Shown piece by piece: positions 8,211 through 16,797 of a DNA stretch of 64,000 bases. A program made the translations under genes and the position numbers. Each line of letters begins with the position of its first letter. Position 1 is the first letter of the stretch. Location of the stretch: the NCBI GenBank assembly GCA_029202985.1, contig CP119316.1:2777001-2841000 (forward strand). Direction: 5' to 3'. The stretch comes from Candidatus Andeanibacterium colombiense (GTDB taxonomy: Bacteria > Pseudomonadota > Alphaproteobacteria > Sphingomonadales > Sphingomonadaceae). The notes beneath the pieces were generated by a model. The model worked only from the letters and a program-made list of their open reading frames with translations, did no database searches and had not been told where the DNA came from.

Positions 8211-9221
8211 ATGACATCGACGCGAACCTCTTCATCCGCGGGCCGGTTTCCGGCCGGCGCGCTGGCTTTTCCGCATCGCGGACTGATCGGCATCGGCCAC
8301 CTCCAGACCCACGAGATCCTCTATATTCTCGAAGAGGCGGAACAGTGGGTCGCGCTCAACCGCCAGCCGCACAAGCATTCCGACCGGCTCGCGGGCCTGA
8401 CCATCATCAATGCCTTCTTCGAGAATTCGACCCGCACGCTGCTGAGCTTCGAGATCGCCGGCAAGCGCCTCGGCGCCGATGTGGTCAACATGCACGCGGC
8501 GCAGTCGAGCGTGAAGAAGGGCGAGACCCTGATCGACACCGCGATGACGCTCAACGCGATGCGCGCCGACGCGATCGTGATCCGCCACGGCAGCTCGGGC
8601 GCGGTGCGGCTGATCGCGAACCGGGTCGATTGCCCGGTGCTCAATGCGGGCGACGGGCAGCACGAGCATCCGACCCAGGCGCTGCTCGATGCGCTGACGC
8701 TGCGCCACGCGCTGCGCGAGCGCGGGCGCGAGGAGTTCAACGGGCTGCGCGTGACGATCTGCGGCGATATCCTCCACAGCCGGGTCGCGCGCTCGAACAT
8801 GCTGTGCCTGACCGCGCTCGGCGCGAAGGTAAGGGTTTGCGCGCCGCCGGCGCTGCTCCCCGCCGGGATCGGCGAGATCGGGGTCGAGGCGTTCCATGAT
8901 TTCGACGCTGCGCTCGACGGGGCCGAAGTGGTGATGATGCTGCGTCTCCAGAACGAACGGATGAGCGGGCAGTTCATCCCCTCGGCGCGCGAATACCGCC
9001 ACCTTTACGGTCTGACGACGAAACGCCTCGCCCTCGCCGAGCCAGATGCGCTGGTGATGCACCCCGGCCCGATGAACCGCGGGGTCGAGATCGACAGCGA
9101 CGTGGCCGATCTCGAGCATCGCTCGCTGATCACGCGGCAGGTCGAAATGGGCGTCGCGATCCGCATGGCCTGCCTCGATGTGCTGACCCGGCGAACCCGC
9201 GGCGTGGAGGGCTGGGCATGA
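8211..9221 (+). CDS. pyrB: Aspartate carbamoyltransferase catalytic chain
   Basis: Condenses carbamoyl phosphate with aspartate in pyrimidine synthesis. The 336-residue protein has the carbamoyl-phosphate site FENSTRTLLSF at residues 70-80, and HPTQALLDA and LRLQNERM motifs further on. The N-terminus is about 20 residues longer than in E. coli. No clear ribosome site precedes the ATG at 8211, so the start is less certain than the gene. The last four bases overlap the pyrC-like gene (ATGA), giving a pyrB-pyrC' pair as in species whose aspartate transcarbamoylase needs a dihydroorotase-like partner. Confidence 0.95.
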   Translation: MTSTRTSSSAGRFPAGALAFPHRGLIGIGHLQTHEILYILEEAEQWVALNRQPHKHSDRLAGLTIINAFFENSTRTLLSFEIAGKRLGADVVNMHAAQSSVKKGETLIDTAMTLNAMRADAIVIRHGSSGAVRLIANRVDCPVLNAGDGQHEHPTQALLDALTLRHALRERGREEFNGLRVTICGDILHSRVARSNMLCLTALGAKVRVCAPPALLPAGIGEIGVEAFHDFDAALDGAEVVMMLRLQNERMSGQFIPSAREYRHLYGLTTKRLALAEPDALVMHPGPMNRGVEIDSDVADLEHRSLITRQVEMGVAIRMACLDVLTRRTRGVEGWA

Positions 9222-10447
9222 AGCAGGCTTTTCCGCTGACGATTACCAACGGGCGGCTGGTGCTGCCGGGCGGGGTGCGCGCGGGATCGCTGCGCTGCGC
9301 CGATGCGCGGATCGTCGCGCTCGATGCCCCGGCCGAAGGCGGCGACGACGTGGTCGATGCGAAGGGCGCGCTGATCGCGCCGGGGCTGGTCGATCTGGGC
9401 GTATTCGCGGTCGACAAGCCGGCGTTCCATTTCGGCGGGATAACCCGCGCGGCGCTGATGCCCGACCAGAGCCCGCCGCTCGACCATCCCGCGCGGATCC
9501 AGTTCCTCGCCTATAGCGGCAAGCCCGATCTGTGGGTCCACCCGCTTGCCGCCGCGACCGCGGGCCTCGCCGGCGGCGACCTCGCCGAACTGGCGCTGAT
9601 GCGCGATGCCGGGGCGCGCGCGGTCGCGACCGGGCGGCGCTGGATCGCCGATTCGGGGGTGATGCTGCGGCTGCTGCGCTATGCGGCGATGCTCGATCTG
9701 ACCGTGGTCACCCATGCCGAGGACGGCGGGATCGCCGGCGACGCGGTCGCGACCGGGGGCGAGATCGCGACTCGCCTCGGCCTGCCGAGCGCGCCGGCCG
9801 AAGCCGAGGCGCTGGCGGTCGCGCGCGATATCGCGCTGGCCGAACTGGCCGGGGCGCGGTTGCATCTGCGGCAGGTGACGACCGGGGGCGCGCTCGACCT
9901 GGTGCGCGCGGCGAAGAAGCGCGGTGTCGCGGTGACGGCCGGCGTCACCCCTGCTCATTTTATGCTGTCCGATCTCGCGACGGCCGAATTCCGCACATTC
10001 GCCCGGCTCTCGCCGCCCTTGCGCGAAGAGGCCGATCGCAAGGCGGTGATCGAGGCGATCGGCGACGGGACGATCGACGTCGTCTCCTCGGGCCACGATC
10101 CGCGCGGGCCGGAAGACAAGCGCCTGCCCTTCGCCGATGCCGAACCGGGCATGGCCGGGGCCGAGACCTTGCTCGCGATGGTGCTGTCGCTGGTGCGCGA
10201 CGGAGTGATCGACCTGCCGCGCGCTTTTGACCTGGTGGCATGGAAACCGGCGCAATTGCTCGGTGTCGACGCGGGCGTGCTGGCGGTCGGCAAGCAGGCC
10301 GACATCGCGCTGGTCGATCCGGACAAGCCGTGGATCGTGCAATCGGCCAAGATGGAAGCCAGCGCGGGCAACACCCCGTTCGACGGGCAACCCGCGCAGG
10401 GCCGGGTCACCGCGCTCTACAAGGGCGGGGTCAGGGTCGGGAAGTAG
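9218..10447 (+). CDS. Dihydroorotase-like protein, probably non-catalytic (PyrC'/PyrX type)
   Basis: A 409-residue amidohydrolase-fold protein related to dihydroorotase and coupled to pyrB by a 4-bp overlap. In catalytic dihydroorotases the beta-1 strand ends in DxHxH. Here the equivalent segment reads GLVDLGVFAVD (residues 57-66), with no histidines. The later histidine in VVTHAEDG is kept, but the usual H-V-S-T metal-site segment is replaced by LHLRQVTTG. From known PyrC'/PyrX proteins in Pseudomonas and Rhizobium-like bacteria I infer a structural partner of the PyrB chain. An active PyrC should then be encoded elsewhere. The fold is certain; the loss of activity is inferred from missing residues. 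Confidence 0.85.
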   Translation: MKQAFPLTITNGRLVLPGGVRAGSLRCADARIVALDAPAEGGDDVVDAKGALIAPGLVDLGVFAVDKPAFHFGGITRAALMPDQSPPLDHPARIQFLAYSGKPDLWVHPLAAATAGLAGGDLAELALMRDAGARAVATGRRWIADSGVMLRLLRYAAMLDLTVVTHAEDGGIAGDAVATGGEIATRLGLPSAPAEAEALAVARDIALAELAGARLHLRQVTTGGALDLVRAAKKRGVAVTAGVTPAHFMLSDLATAEFRTFARLSPPLREEADRKAVIEAIGDGTIDVVSSGHDPRGPEDKRLPFADAEPGMAGAETLLAMVLSLVRDGVIDLPRAFDLVAWKPAQLLGVDAGVLAVGKQADIALVDPDKPWIVQSAKMEASAGNTPFDGQPAQGRVTALYKGGVRVGK

Positions 10448-10454
10448 GCGGGGC

Positions 10455-11813
10455 TTACTTCAGCGCCATCCGCTGGTCGCCGAGCACCGCGCCGGCCATC
10501 GGGCGGCTTTCGGCATAGGCGAAGCAGCCGTCGCCGTGGCGGCTGTCGATCCGGCCGCACATCGCTCTGGACGACGCCATGCTGTAGCCTCCGGCCGACA
10601 CGCGCCAGTAGCGCTTGCCCTTCACCATCGCCTCGGTGAGGACCATGTCGTGGTCGGCCAGCTCGGGATAGCGCTTGACGTAGATGCCCCAGGCGCGGCG
10701 TGCACCCTGTTCGCTGGCGAAGGAGCCGAGCTGGACCAGATGGCCGGCGCCGCCCGCATCGGCGACGAAGCCCGAAGTGACGCGCTTGGCCGGGGTGCCG
10801 CGCGGTGCGGGGGCAGCGAAAGCGCGGGCATCCATCGAGACGGCGGCGAGCGCGGCCGAGGACGGAGGCGGAGTAAAAGCGGTCTGGAAACTGTCGCCGC
10901 GCGGCACTTCCGGCGCCTGATAGGCGGCAGCGGCGAAACCGGCCTGCGGTGCATCGCCGATCGGCGCGAGTTCTTCACCAGCCGCGGCCGCGAAAGCGGT
11001 TTCGGTCGGGGTGGGCTGCGGCGCGGCGGGGGCCGCGGTGGCCGAAGCTTCGGCGGCGAGCTGTTCGGCGCCGGCCGAATTGGCGAGCGCGAGCTGCACC
11101 GGCTGGCCCGGATCGGCAGCGTTCGGCGCGACCTTGAGCAGCCCGGCAACCCGTTCGCGGTAACCTGCGGGATCGACCTCGGTGGACCATTCGGCCATCC
11201 GGTCGCCGACCTTTTCCTTGCCCAGATCCTGCTCGGCCATCAACCGCGCTTCGCGCCACTGGCCGTTGAGGGCGTAAGAGAAGGCGAGGTTCTGGCGCGC
11301 CTTGGCGGTGTTGTCGCCATTGCGGATCGAATTGAACAGGATCTGGATGCCCTTGCCGGGATTGCCGGCGAGCGAATAGGCGAGGCCGAGATCGGCGGGG
11401 GCGATGTCGTCGTGCCAGTCGGCCAGCAGCGCCTGGGCGTCGTTGCCCTTGCCGTCGGCCGAAAGCGCGAGCGCGAGGCTCAGCGCGGTGCGCGGCGAAT
11501 TGTCGCCCAGCTTCATCGCATCGTTGAACGAGGTCGCCGCCGAAGCGAAGCGCCCGGCATCGAGATAGGCGGCGCCGAGCGTCGCGCGGTAGGAGGCATT
11601 GCGCGGTTCGGCCTGCACCGCCGCTTCGGCATGCTCGATCGCGCTGGTGTGGTTGCCGTGGGCCAAAGCGGTTTCCGCCTTGCTCGCCGAGGTCGAGGCG
11701 AGCGGTGCCGAGGCGGCGCAGCCGGTGAGCGTGGCACCCGCGAGCGCCGTGGTCAGGGCAAGCCCGATCAGCCGCGTATCCCGGGCGATGGTGCTCTTGT
11801 CGGTGCGCTTCAT
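10455..11813 (-). CDS. TPR lipoprotein with C-terminal SPOR domain
   Basis: A 452-residue envelope protein. A signal peptide ends in a lipobox LTGC (about residues 29-32), so it should be lipid-anchored. Residues 40-215 form TPR-like helical repeats (for example AEAAVQAEPRNASYRATLG). An Ala/Pro/Thr-rich linker follows, and residues 365-435 resemble a SPOR domain (LVQLGSFASEQGARRAW then RYWRVSAGGY), which binds glycan strands stripped of stem peptides at division sites. It is the last gene of a leftward parA - RHH - lipoprotein series. The gap to the RHH gene is 28 bases. I infer a role at the septum or pole. Confidence 0.8.
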   Translation of the reverse strand: MKRTDKSTIARDTRLIGLALTTALAGATLTGCAASAPLASTSASKAETALAHGNHTSAIEHAEAAVQAEPRNASYRATLGAAYLDAGRFASAATSFNDAMKLGDNSPRTALSLALALSADGKGNDAQALLADWHDDIAPADLGLAYSLAGNPGKGIQILFNSIRNGDNTAKARQNLAFSYALNGQWREARLMAEQDLGKEKVGDRMAEWSTEVDPAGYRERVAGLLKVAPNAADPGQPVQLALANSAGAEQLAAEASATAAPAAPQPTPTETAFAAAAGEELAPIGDAPQAGFAAAAYQAPEVPRGDSFQTAFTPPPSSAALAAVSMDARAFAAPAPRGTPAKRVTSGFVADAGGAGHLVQLGSFASEQGARRAWGIYVKRYPELADHDMVLTEAMVKGKRYWRVSAGGYSMASSRAMCGRIDSRHGDGCFAYAESRPMAGAVLGDQRMALK

Positions 11814-11841
11814 GTCAAATCCTCTGAGGAATGCTTGTCGG

Positions 11842-12267
11842 TCACGCCCGCTTCACCTGGGCGGCGAGCGAGGCGATTTCGGGAATGTCGGCCAGCAGCC
11901 GGTCGAGCGCTTCGGTCACGATTTGCTGCGCACTGAGATTGCGGATGGTGCAGGCGAGGCGCAGCTTGAGATGGCGCTCCGCATCGACGCGCAGGGTGAA
12001 GGCCGCGCGGCGGCCCCCGTCACGCGTGCCGTCGCGCTGCTTGGCCGGTGCGGGCGGGATCGCGGCGGGCGTCAGCGCGAGGACCTTGGCCTCGATCCGT
12101 TCGCCGGGCTCGTCCTCGCCGTCGTCGTTCCATCCCAGATCGTCGATCGGGTTGCGCTCGAAGCTGGTGAAAGGCTGGACCTGCGCGCGCATCGCGGGGC
12201 GGGCACCGCCCTTGCGCGCGAGGAGCGTGGGGCCGAGCGATGCGATGGGTTTGGGCTCGTTCATCAT
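11842..12267 (-). CDS. Small ribbon-helix-helix protein, likely ParA partner
   Basis: A 141-residue protein. The first 85 residues look disordered and basic/acidic mixed. Residues about 96-130 (AFTLRVDAERHLKLRLAC then SAQQIVTEALDRLL) match the strand-helix-helix pattern of ribbon-helix-helix DNA binders. It begins 7 bases after the parA stop. Adjacent ATG codons at 12265-12267 and 12262-12264 are both possible starts. Pairs of a short ParA and an RHH protein are typical of type Ib partition systems, but here they are chromosomal. The DNA-binding role is inferred from pattern only. Confidence 0.65.
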   Translation of the reverse strand: MMNEPKPIASLGPTLLARKGGARPAMRAQVQPFTSFERNPIDDLGWNDDGEDEPGERIEAKVLALTPAAIPPAPAKQRDGTRDGGRRAAFTLRVDAERHLKLRLACTIRNLSAQQIVTEALDRLLADIPEIASLAAQVKRA

Positions 12268-12274
12268 GGCCGGC

Positions 12275-12991
12275 TCAATTCTGTGCGATCCGGCGGCCGA
12301 AGCCACCTACCGGGCGGTGCATCCCGGGCACCTGGGCGACGCCGGGGGCGGCGAACACGGTGCGGCGGAAATTCTTCTCGAGCCGGTCGGCGATGTAATT
12401 CCACAGCGCGGCGATCTCGGTGGCCGACTTGCCGGTCGGATCGACTTCCATCACCGTGCGCCCGTCGATCATCGACGCGGCGAAATCGGTGCGGTGGTGC
12501 AGGGTGATCGGGGCGACCGTGCCGTGCTGCGACAGCGCGACCGCCGCTTCCGAAGTGATCTTGGCCTTCGGCGTCGCGCCGTTGACCACGAAGATCAGCG
12601 GCTTGCCGGCGCGTTCGCACAGATCGACCGTCGCGCCGACGGCGCGCAGATCGTGCGGGCTGGGGCGGGTCGGAACGAGGATCAGCTCGGCGACCGAGAT
12701 CACGGACTGGATCGCCATGGTGATCGCCGGCGGCGTGTCGATCACCGCGAGCTTGAAGCCCTGGTGGCGCAAGGTCGCGAGATCGTTGGCGAGGCGGGCG
12801 ACGGTGGTCTGGGCGAAGGCCGGGTATTCCGCCTCGCGCTCGTTCCACCAATCGGCCAGCGATCCTTGCGGGTCGATGTCGATCAGCACGACGGGGCCGG
12901 CGCCGGCCCGCTGGGCCTGCACGGCGAGGTGCCCGGAAAGAGTAGTCTTTCCGGAACCGCCCTTCTGCGATGCCAATGCCAGTACGCGCAA
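12275..12991 (-). CDS. ParA-family ATPase
   Basis: A 238-residue deviant Walker-A ATPase. The motif KGGSGKTTL (residues 10-18) holds the signature lysine pair, VLIDIDPQGS is the Walker A' segment, and VIDTPP is Walker B. It lacks the N-terminal helix-turn-helix of large plasmid ParA proteins, so it is the short type. ParA/MipZ/PpfA-like ATPases form gradients that position chromosomes, division planes or protein clusters. The start is TTG at 12989-12991, with a GGGGG ribosome site upstream. The partner gene downstream encodes an RHH-like protein, and two SPOR-domain genes flank the pair. Confidence 0.88.
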   Translation of the reverse strand: MRVLALASQKGGSGKTTLSGHLAVQAQRAGAGPVVLIDIDPQGSLADWWNEREAEYPAFAQTTVARLANDLATLRHQGFKLAVIDTPPAITMAIQSVISVAELILVPTRPSPHDLRAVGATVDLCERAGKPLIFVVNGATPKAKITSEAAVALSQHGTVAPITLHHRTDFAASMIDGRTVMEVDPTGKSATEIAALWNYIADRLEKNFRRTVFAAPGVAQVPGMHRPVGGFGRRIAQN

Positions 12992-13207
12992 GGTTCATTC
13001 CCCCTTGAAAAACACCCCGGATCGGTCTCACAAATCCGGCAATTCCGGTTGGGGGATCGCAGATCACCCCTAATTTTGAATTAACGCGGGAAGCGAAATC
13101 GGGGCGGCGATTGGCCTTGGACGCGGGCTTGGTAAGCAGGTAACGCTAACGCGGCGTTCACTATATCGCGATATCGGGGCGGCTCGTCCCGGTGAGGAGG
13201 TGGCTTG

Positions 13208-14392
13208 ATGGCGATGCGCCATGCGATTGGATTGGCGGGGCTGGCGGCGATTGCCTGCGCGGCGCCCGCGCTTGCCGATGTGAAGGACGGGGTCGATGCC
13301 TGGAGCCGCGGGGATTACCCGACCGCGGTCAAGGAATGGCAGGCCCCGGCCGACAAGGGCGATCCCGATGCGATGTTCAACCTCGGCCAGGCCTATCGCC
13401 TCGGGCTCGGCGTCACCGCCGATGCGACCAAGGCCGAATATTATTATGCGCGTGCCGCCGAAGCCGGCCATGTCCGCGCGGCCGACACCTATGGCCTGAT
13501 CCTGTTCCAGACCGGGCGCACCAAGCAGGCGCTGCCCTATGTCGAAGCGGCGGCCAAGCGCGGCGATCCGCGTTCCGAATATCTCCTCGGCCTGTCCTAT
13601 TTCAACGGCGAGCTGGTTTCGAAGGATTGGGTCAAGGCCTATGCGCTGCTGACCATGGCCAATTCGCAGGGGCTGCCGCAGGCCGCTTCGGCGATCGCGC
13701 AGATGGACCAGTATATTCCGCTGGAGCAGCGCCAGCAGGCCGCCGGGCTCGCGGTGCGGATGCAGCAGGACGCCGACGCCAACCGCGCGAACGAGCAGGC
13801 GAGCTTCGACCTTGCCGCGGTCGGCGATGAAGCGACCACGCGTCCGCTACCCGGCAAGGTCGCCGCGGTTCCGGCGCCGCTGGCGCTGGCGAGCCCGCGC
13901 GTGCCGCGCCCGGTGGCGACCGCGGCGGTCGATCCCTCGCAGGCCGCTGGCGCCGACGCGAAGCTGGCCGCCGCACAGGATGCGGTGCATCAGGCAATGC
14001 GCGCGACCGGCATCGAAGATCCGGGGCAGGCCGGGGCCGATTTCACCCGCTCCGGCGCTGCCGGGAAGGCCGCTCCGCCGCCGCAACTTGCGGTAGCGGG
14101 CCAGCCCAAGCCGCTTGCGCCCAAACCGGTGCCACCCAAGGCTGCAGCTACCCCCGCTGCGGCCAGCGGGCCGTGGAAGCTCCAGCTCGGTGCGTTCGGG
14201 GTCAGCGGCAATGCCGAGAAGCTGTGGGCGCAGCTCGGTACGCGGCCCGAACTGCGCGGGCGGACCCGCGTGCTCGAGCCGGCCGGAAAGCTGACCAAGC
14301 TGCTCGCGGGCGGTTTCGCGAGCAAAGCCGATGCCGATGCCGCCTGCGCCGGACTGAAGGCCGCCGGCCAGGTCTGCGTCGTTACCCGCTAG
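13208..14392 (+). CDS. Exported Sel1-repeat protein with C-terminal SPOR domain
   Basis: A 394-residue protein with a signal peptide (cleavage likely after ALA-D near residue 22), Sel1-like repeats at about 25-165 (for example DAMFNLGQAYRLGLGV, a helix-turn-helix repeat), an Ala/Pro-rich linker, and a SPOR-like domain at about 320-394 (WKLQLGAFGVSGNAEKLWAQ). The ATG at 13208 has a GAGGAGG ribosome site seven bases upstream. It is divergent from the parA series with about 216 bp between. SPOR domains direct proteins to septal peptidoglycan, so both transcription units may act at the division site. Confidence 0.82.
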   Translation: MAMRHAIGLAGLAAIACAAPALADVKDGVDAWSRGDYPTAVKEWQAPADKGDPDAMFNLGQAYRLGLGVTADATKAEYYYARAAEAGHVRAADTYGLILFQTGRTKQALPYVEAAAKRGDPRSEYLLGLSYFNGELVSKDWVKAYALLTMANSQGLPQAASAIAQMDQYIPLEQRQQAAGLAVRMQQDADANRANEQASFDLAAVGDEATTRPLPGKVAAVPAPLALASPRVPRPVATAAVDPSQAAGADAKLAAAQDAVHQAMRATGIEDPGQAGADFTRSGAAGKAAPPPQLAVAGQPKPLAPKPVPPKAAATPAAASGPWKLQLGAFGVSGNAEKLWAQLGTRPELRGRTRVLEPAGKLTKLLAGGFASKADADAACAGLKAAGQVCVVTR

Positions 14393-15681
14393 TGGATCCG
14401 GCGGCGGGCGAATCCCAGCCGGCTGTTCAGGTCGGCGCCCCAGTCGGGGCAGACGAGCGAATCGTCACGCTCGATTTCATGCGCGGCGTCGCGGTGCTCG
14501 GGATATTGTTCGCGAATATCGTCGCCTTCTCGCAGGTCCATCTCGCCTATAGCTGGCCGGGTGCGCTGGCGAAGCCGATGGACCGGGCCGATACCGCGGT
14601 GTGGCTGGTGCAGTTCCTGCTGATCGACGGCAAGATGCGCGGGCTGTTCTCGCTGCTGTTCGGCGCCGGGATGGTGTTGTTCATGGATCGCGCCTGGGCG
14701 CGCGGAGAGAGTCTGTGGCTGCAATTGCGGCGGCTGCTGTGGCTCGGGGCCTTCGGCCTCGCGCATTTCCTGTTCCTGTTCTGGGGCGACATCCTGTTCC
14801 TCTATGCGGAGGCCGGGATCCTCGCGCTGCCGTTCGTGCGGCTGGAGGCGCGCCCGCTGATCGCGATCGGGCTGGGGTGGTATGCGCTGGGCGCGCTGCT
14901 GGTGGCCGAGCCCTATATCGGAGTGGTCGAGCTGGAAGGGAGCGTCGCGGCGCAGCTGGCGGCGCCGGCGGACCACCGGGTGATCGAGGCGGATCTGGCC
15001 CGCAAGCTGGCCGATGCGCGGGCCGAACGCGCGGCCTTCGGTGCCGGCAGCTACCGCGCGGAACTCGAATTCGTCGCGACCCACCGCGCGCCCGATCTGC
15101 TGCGCTTCCCGTGGTTCGCGCTGCTTGAAACGGTCCCGCTGATGCTGATCGGGATGGGGCTCTATCGCTACGGGCTGTTCTCCGGCGCGGTCGCTCCGGC
15201 GGTGCTGCGGCGCTGGGGCTGGCGCGGGCTCGCGGCGGGGACCGCACTGTCGCTGCCGCTGGCGCTGTGGGCGCTGGCCCGCCACTTCCCGCCGTTCCTC
15301 AGCCTGTTCGTGGCCGACGATGCGGCGCAGTTGCCGCATCTGCTCGCGATCCTCGGCTATGCCGCGCTGCTCGCCGGCTGGGCGCCGCGGGCCGCGGATA
15401 CATGGCTGGGCGAGCGGCTGATCGCGGCCGGGCGCATGGCGTTCAGCAATTACATCGGCACTTCGCTGGTGATGATGCTGGTATTCCGCAGTTGGGCCGG
15501 CGGGCTCTACGGCACGCTCGGGCGGACCGAACTGCTGGTCGCGGTGGTGCTGGGTTGGGGCCTGATGCTCCGCTGGTCGAAGCCGTGGCTGCAAAAATAT
15601 CGTTACGGCCCGCTCGAATGGCTGTGGCGGTGCCTCACCTATGGGCGGATTTTTCCGTTACGCCGCGCCGCGCTCAAGTAG
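14392..15681 (+). CDS. DUF418 family multi-pass membrane protein
   Basis: A 429-residue inner-membrane protein with about eight to ten hydrophobic segments. The N-terminal ERIVTLDFMRGVAVLGILFA and the C-terminal region with FSNYIGTS mark the DUF418/heparan-alpha-glucosaminide acetyltransferase-like superfamily. Family function is unproven. The start is GTG at 14392, whose G is also the last base of the TAG of the SPOR gene, so translation is probably coupled. The last codons and stop are included in a 31-bp direct repeat (see separate entry). Confidence 0.8.
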   Translation: MDPAAGESQPAVQVGAPVGADERIVTLDFMRGVAVLGILFANIVAFSQVHLAYSWPGALAKPMDRADTAVWLVQFLLIDGKMRGLFSLLFGAGMVLFMDRAWARGESLWLQLRRLLWLGAFGLAHFLFLFWGDILFLYAEAGILALPFVRLEARPLIAIGLGWYALGALLVAEPYIGVVELEGSVAAQLAAPADHRVIEADLARKLADARAERAAFGAGSYRAELEFVATHRAPDLLRFPWFALLETVPLMLIGMGLYRYGLFSGAVAPAVLRRWGWRGLAAGTALSLPLALWALARHFPPFLSLFVADDAAQLPHLLAILGYAALLAGWAPRAADTWLGERLIAAGRMAFSNYIGTSLVMMLVFRSWAGGLYGTLGRTELLVAVVLGWGLMLRWSKPWLQKYRYGPLEWLWRCLTYGRIFPLRRAALK

Positions 15682-15735
15682 CGAAGCGATAGCGCGAACG
15701 AGAACGCGCTCAAGTAGCGAAGCGATAGCGCGAAC
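15669..15735. repeat. 31-bp direct repeat that includes the DUF418 stop codon
   Basis: An exact 31-bp sequence beginning CGCGCTCAAGTAGCG occurs at 15669-15699 and again at 15705-15735, with a 5-bp spacer. The first copy contains the last codons and TAG stop of the DUF418 gene. The second lies in the 3' non-coding region. A recent local duplication explains it. Confidence 0.9.
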
Positions 15736-15755
15736 CTGAAAATAGCTCTTGCTAC

Positions 15756-15770
15756 TGCGATCTATTCGCA
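15756..15770 (+). promoter_or_regulatory. Possible Fur-type iron operator upstream of bfd
   Basis: The palindrome TGCGA-TCTAT-TCGCA, followed by TTAGC, ends 13 bases before the bfd start. It resembles the TGCGAAT-n-ATTCGCA core of many proteobacterial Fur sites, and bfd is commonly iron-repressed. Low iron would then induce the ferredoxin. This rests on resemblance only. Confidence 0.4.
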
Positions 15771-15783
15771 TTAGCTAAACCTC

Positions 15784-15978
15784 ATGTACGTTTGCATCTG
15801 CAATGCCATCCGCGAGTGTGAATTGCGCAAGGCCGCGCGTGAGCACGGGGGCGATCCCGACGCCGTTTACGAGAAGCTGGGCAAGCGTCCGCAATGCGGC
15901 TCATGCCTCGACGATGCGGCGATGATCCTGATCGAAGAACGCGGAATGGTCCCGCAGGTGGAACTCGCGACCGGCTGA
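15784..15978 (+). CDS. bfd: Bacterioferritin-associated ferredoxin
   Basis: A 64-residue 2Fe-2S protein that reduces the ferric core of bacterioferritin so that iron can be released. Four cysteines sit at residues 4, 6, 38 and 41 in the family arrangement MYVCICNAI and PQCGSCLDDA. The gene lies directly before bfr, and a terminator between them (16011-16034) suggests separate control of storage and release. Confidence 0.93.
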   Translation: MYVCICNAIRECELRKAAREHGGDPDAVYEKLGKRPQCGSCLDDAAMILIEERGMVPQVELATG

Positions 15979-16010
15979 CCGTCGCGCTTTCACTAACGCT
16001 AATGACTTGC

Positions 16011-16034
16011 AAAACCGCAGAAATCTGCGGTTTT
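16011..16034 (+). terminator. Rho-independent terminator after bfd
   Basis: A 10-bp perfect stem AAAACCGCAG / CTGCGGTTTT with a 4-base loop, followed by TT. It lies 33 bases after the bfd stop and before bfr. Confidence 0.85.
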
Positions 16035-16110
16035 TTGCTGTATGGGCCTTGCCACACCGGGCTTCGGCGCGCATTGTCCGCTCATCCCCACTCTATTCAG
16101 CGAGGCTCCC

Positions 16111-16590
16111 ATGAAGGGCGACGCACAGGTCATCGAGTTTCTCAACAAGGCCCTCACCAACGAACTGACCGCGATCAACCAGTACTGGCTGCATTACCGC
16201 ACGCTCAACCACTGGGGCGTCAAGAAGCTTGCCCAGAAAGAGCGCGAAGAATCGATCGACGAAATGAAGCACGCCGACATTCTGGCGGAGCGTGTGCTGT
16301 TCCTCGACGGGCTGCCGAACTTCCAGGCGATCAACCGGCTCAAGGTCGGCGAGACGGTCGAGGAAATCCTCAAGGCCGATCTAGCGCTCGAATACGAAGC
16401 GATCCCGCTGCTACGCGATGCGATCGAGCATTCGGAGAAGGTCCGCGACTACGTCAGCCGCGAAATCTTCGAACGCATCCTCGAAAGCGAGGAAGAACAC
16501 GTCGATTTCCTCGAGACCCAGTTCGACATGATCGAGCGCATGGGGCTGCAGAACTACGTGCAGCTGCAGAGCGAGGCGGCCCAGGATTGA
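16111..16590 (+). CDS. bfr: Bacterioferritin
   Basis: Iron-storage protein of 159 residues that assembles into a 24-mer shell. All ferroxidase ligands are in the standard positions: Glu18, Glu51, His54, Glu94, Glu127 and His130. Met52, the axial ligand of the intersubunit heme, is also present (DEMKHAD). The ATG at 16111 gives exactly the family N-terminus MKGDAQVIEFLN. It works with the ferredoxin encoded just upstream. Confidence 0.97.
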   Translation: MKGDAQVIEFLNKALTNELTAINQYWLHYRTLNHWGVKKLAQKEREESIDEMKHADILAERVLFLDGLPNFQAINRLKVGETVEEILKADLALEYEAIPLLRDAIEHSEKVRDYVSREIFERILESEEEHVDFLETQFDMIERMGLQNYVQLQSEAAQD

Positions 16591-16596
16591 GCTCCT

Positions 16597-16690
16597 AATC
16601 CTCCCTGTGCCGCGGGCATGGGGAGGGGACTGTCCGCGTGGCGGATGGTGGAGGGGAAGCGCCATTACCCCTCCGCTACGACCTCCCCAT
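16597..16690. repeat. Intergenic palindromic repeat after bfr
   Basis: About 95 bases of G/C-rich imperfect palindrome with alternating runs such as CATGGGGAGGGG and its near complement CCTCCCCATCG. This style of element is common between genes in sphingomonads. No reading frame is convincing. The region 16591-16797 otherwise shows nothing I can name. Confidence 0.4.
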
Positions 16691-16797
16691 CGCTTCGCGG
16701 CAGCGAGGATCTAAATTCTCCGATACTTTTGCTATCTTGCGAACCGCGCGCCCGCACCACAGCTAGGCGTCTCCTCTCTTGGGCAGGAGACCGCGCG

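Noticed and set aside
6043..8211. 722-codon rightward frame opposite sppA
   Set aside because: Arg/Asp/Gly/His-rich composition without domains; it mirrors the sppA codons.
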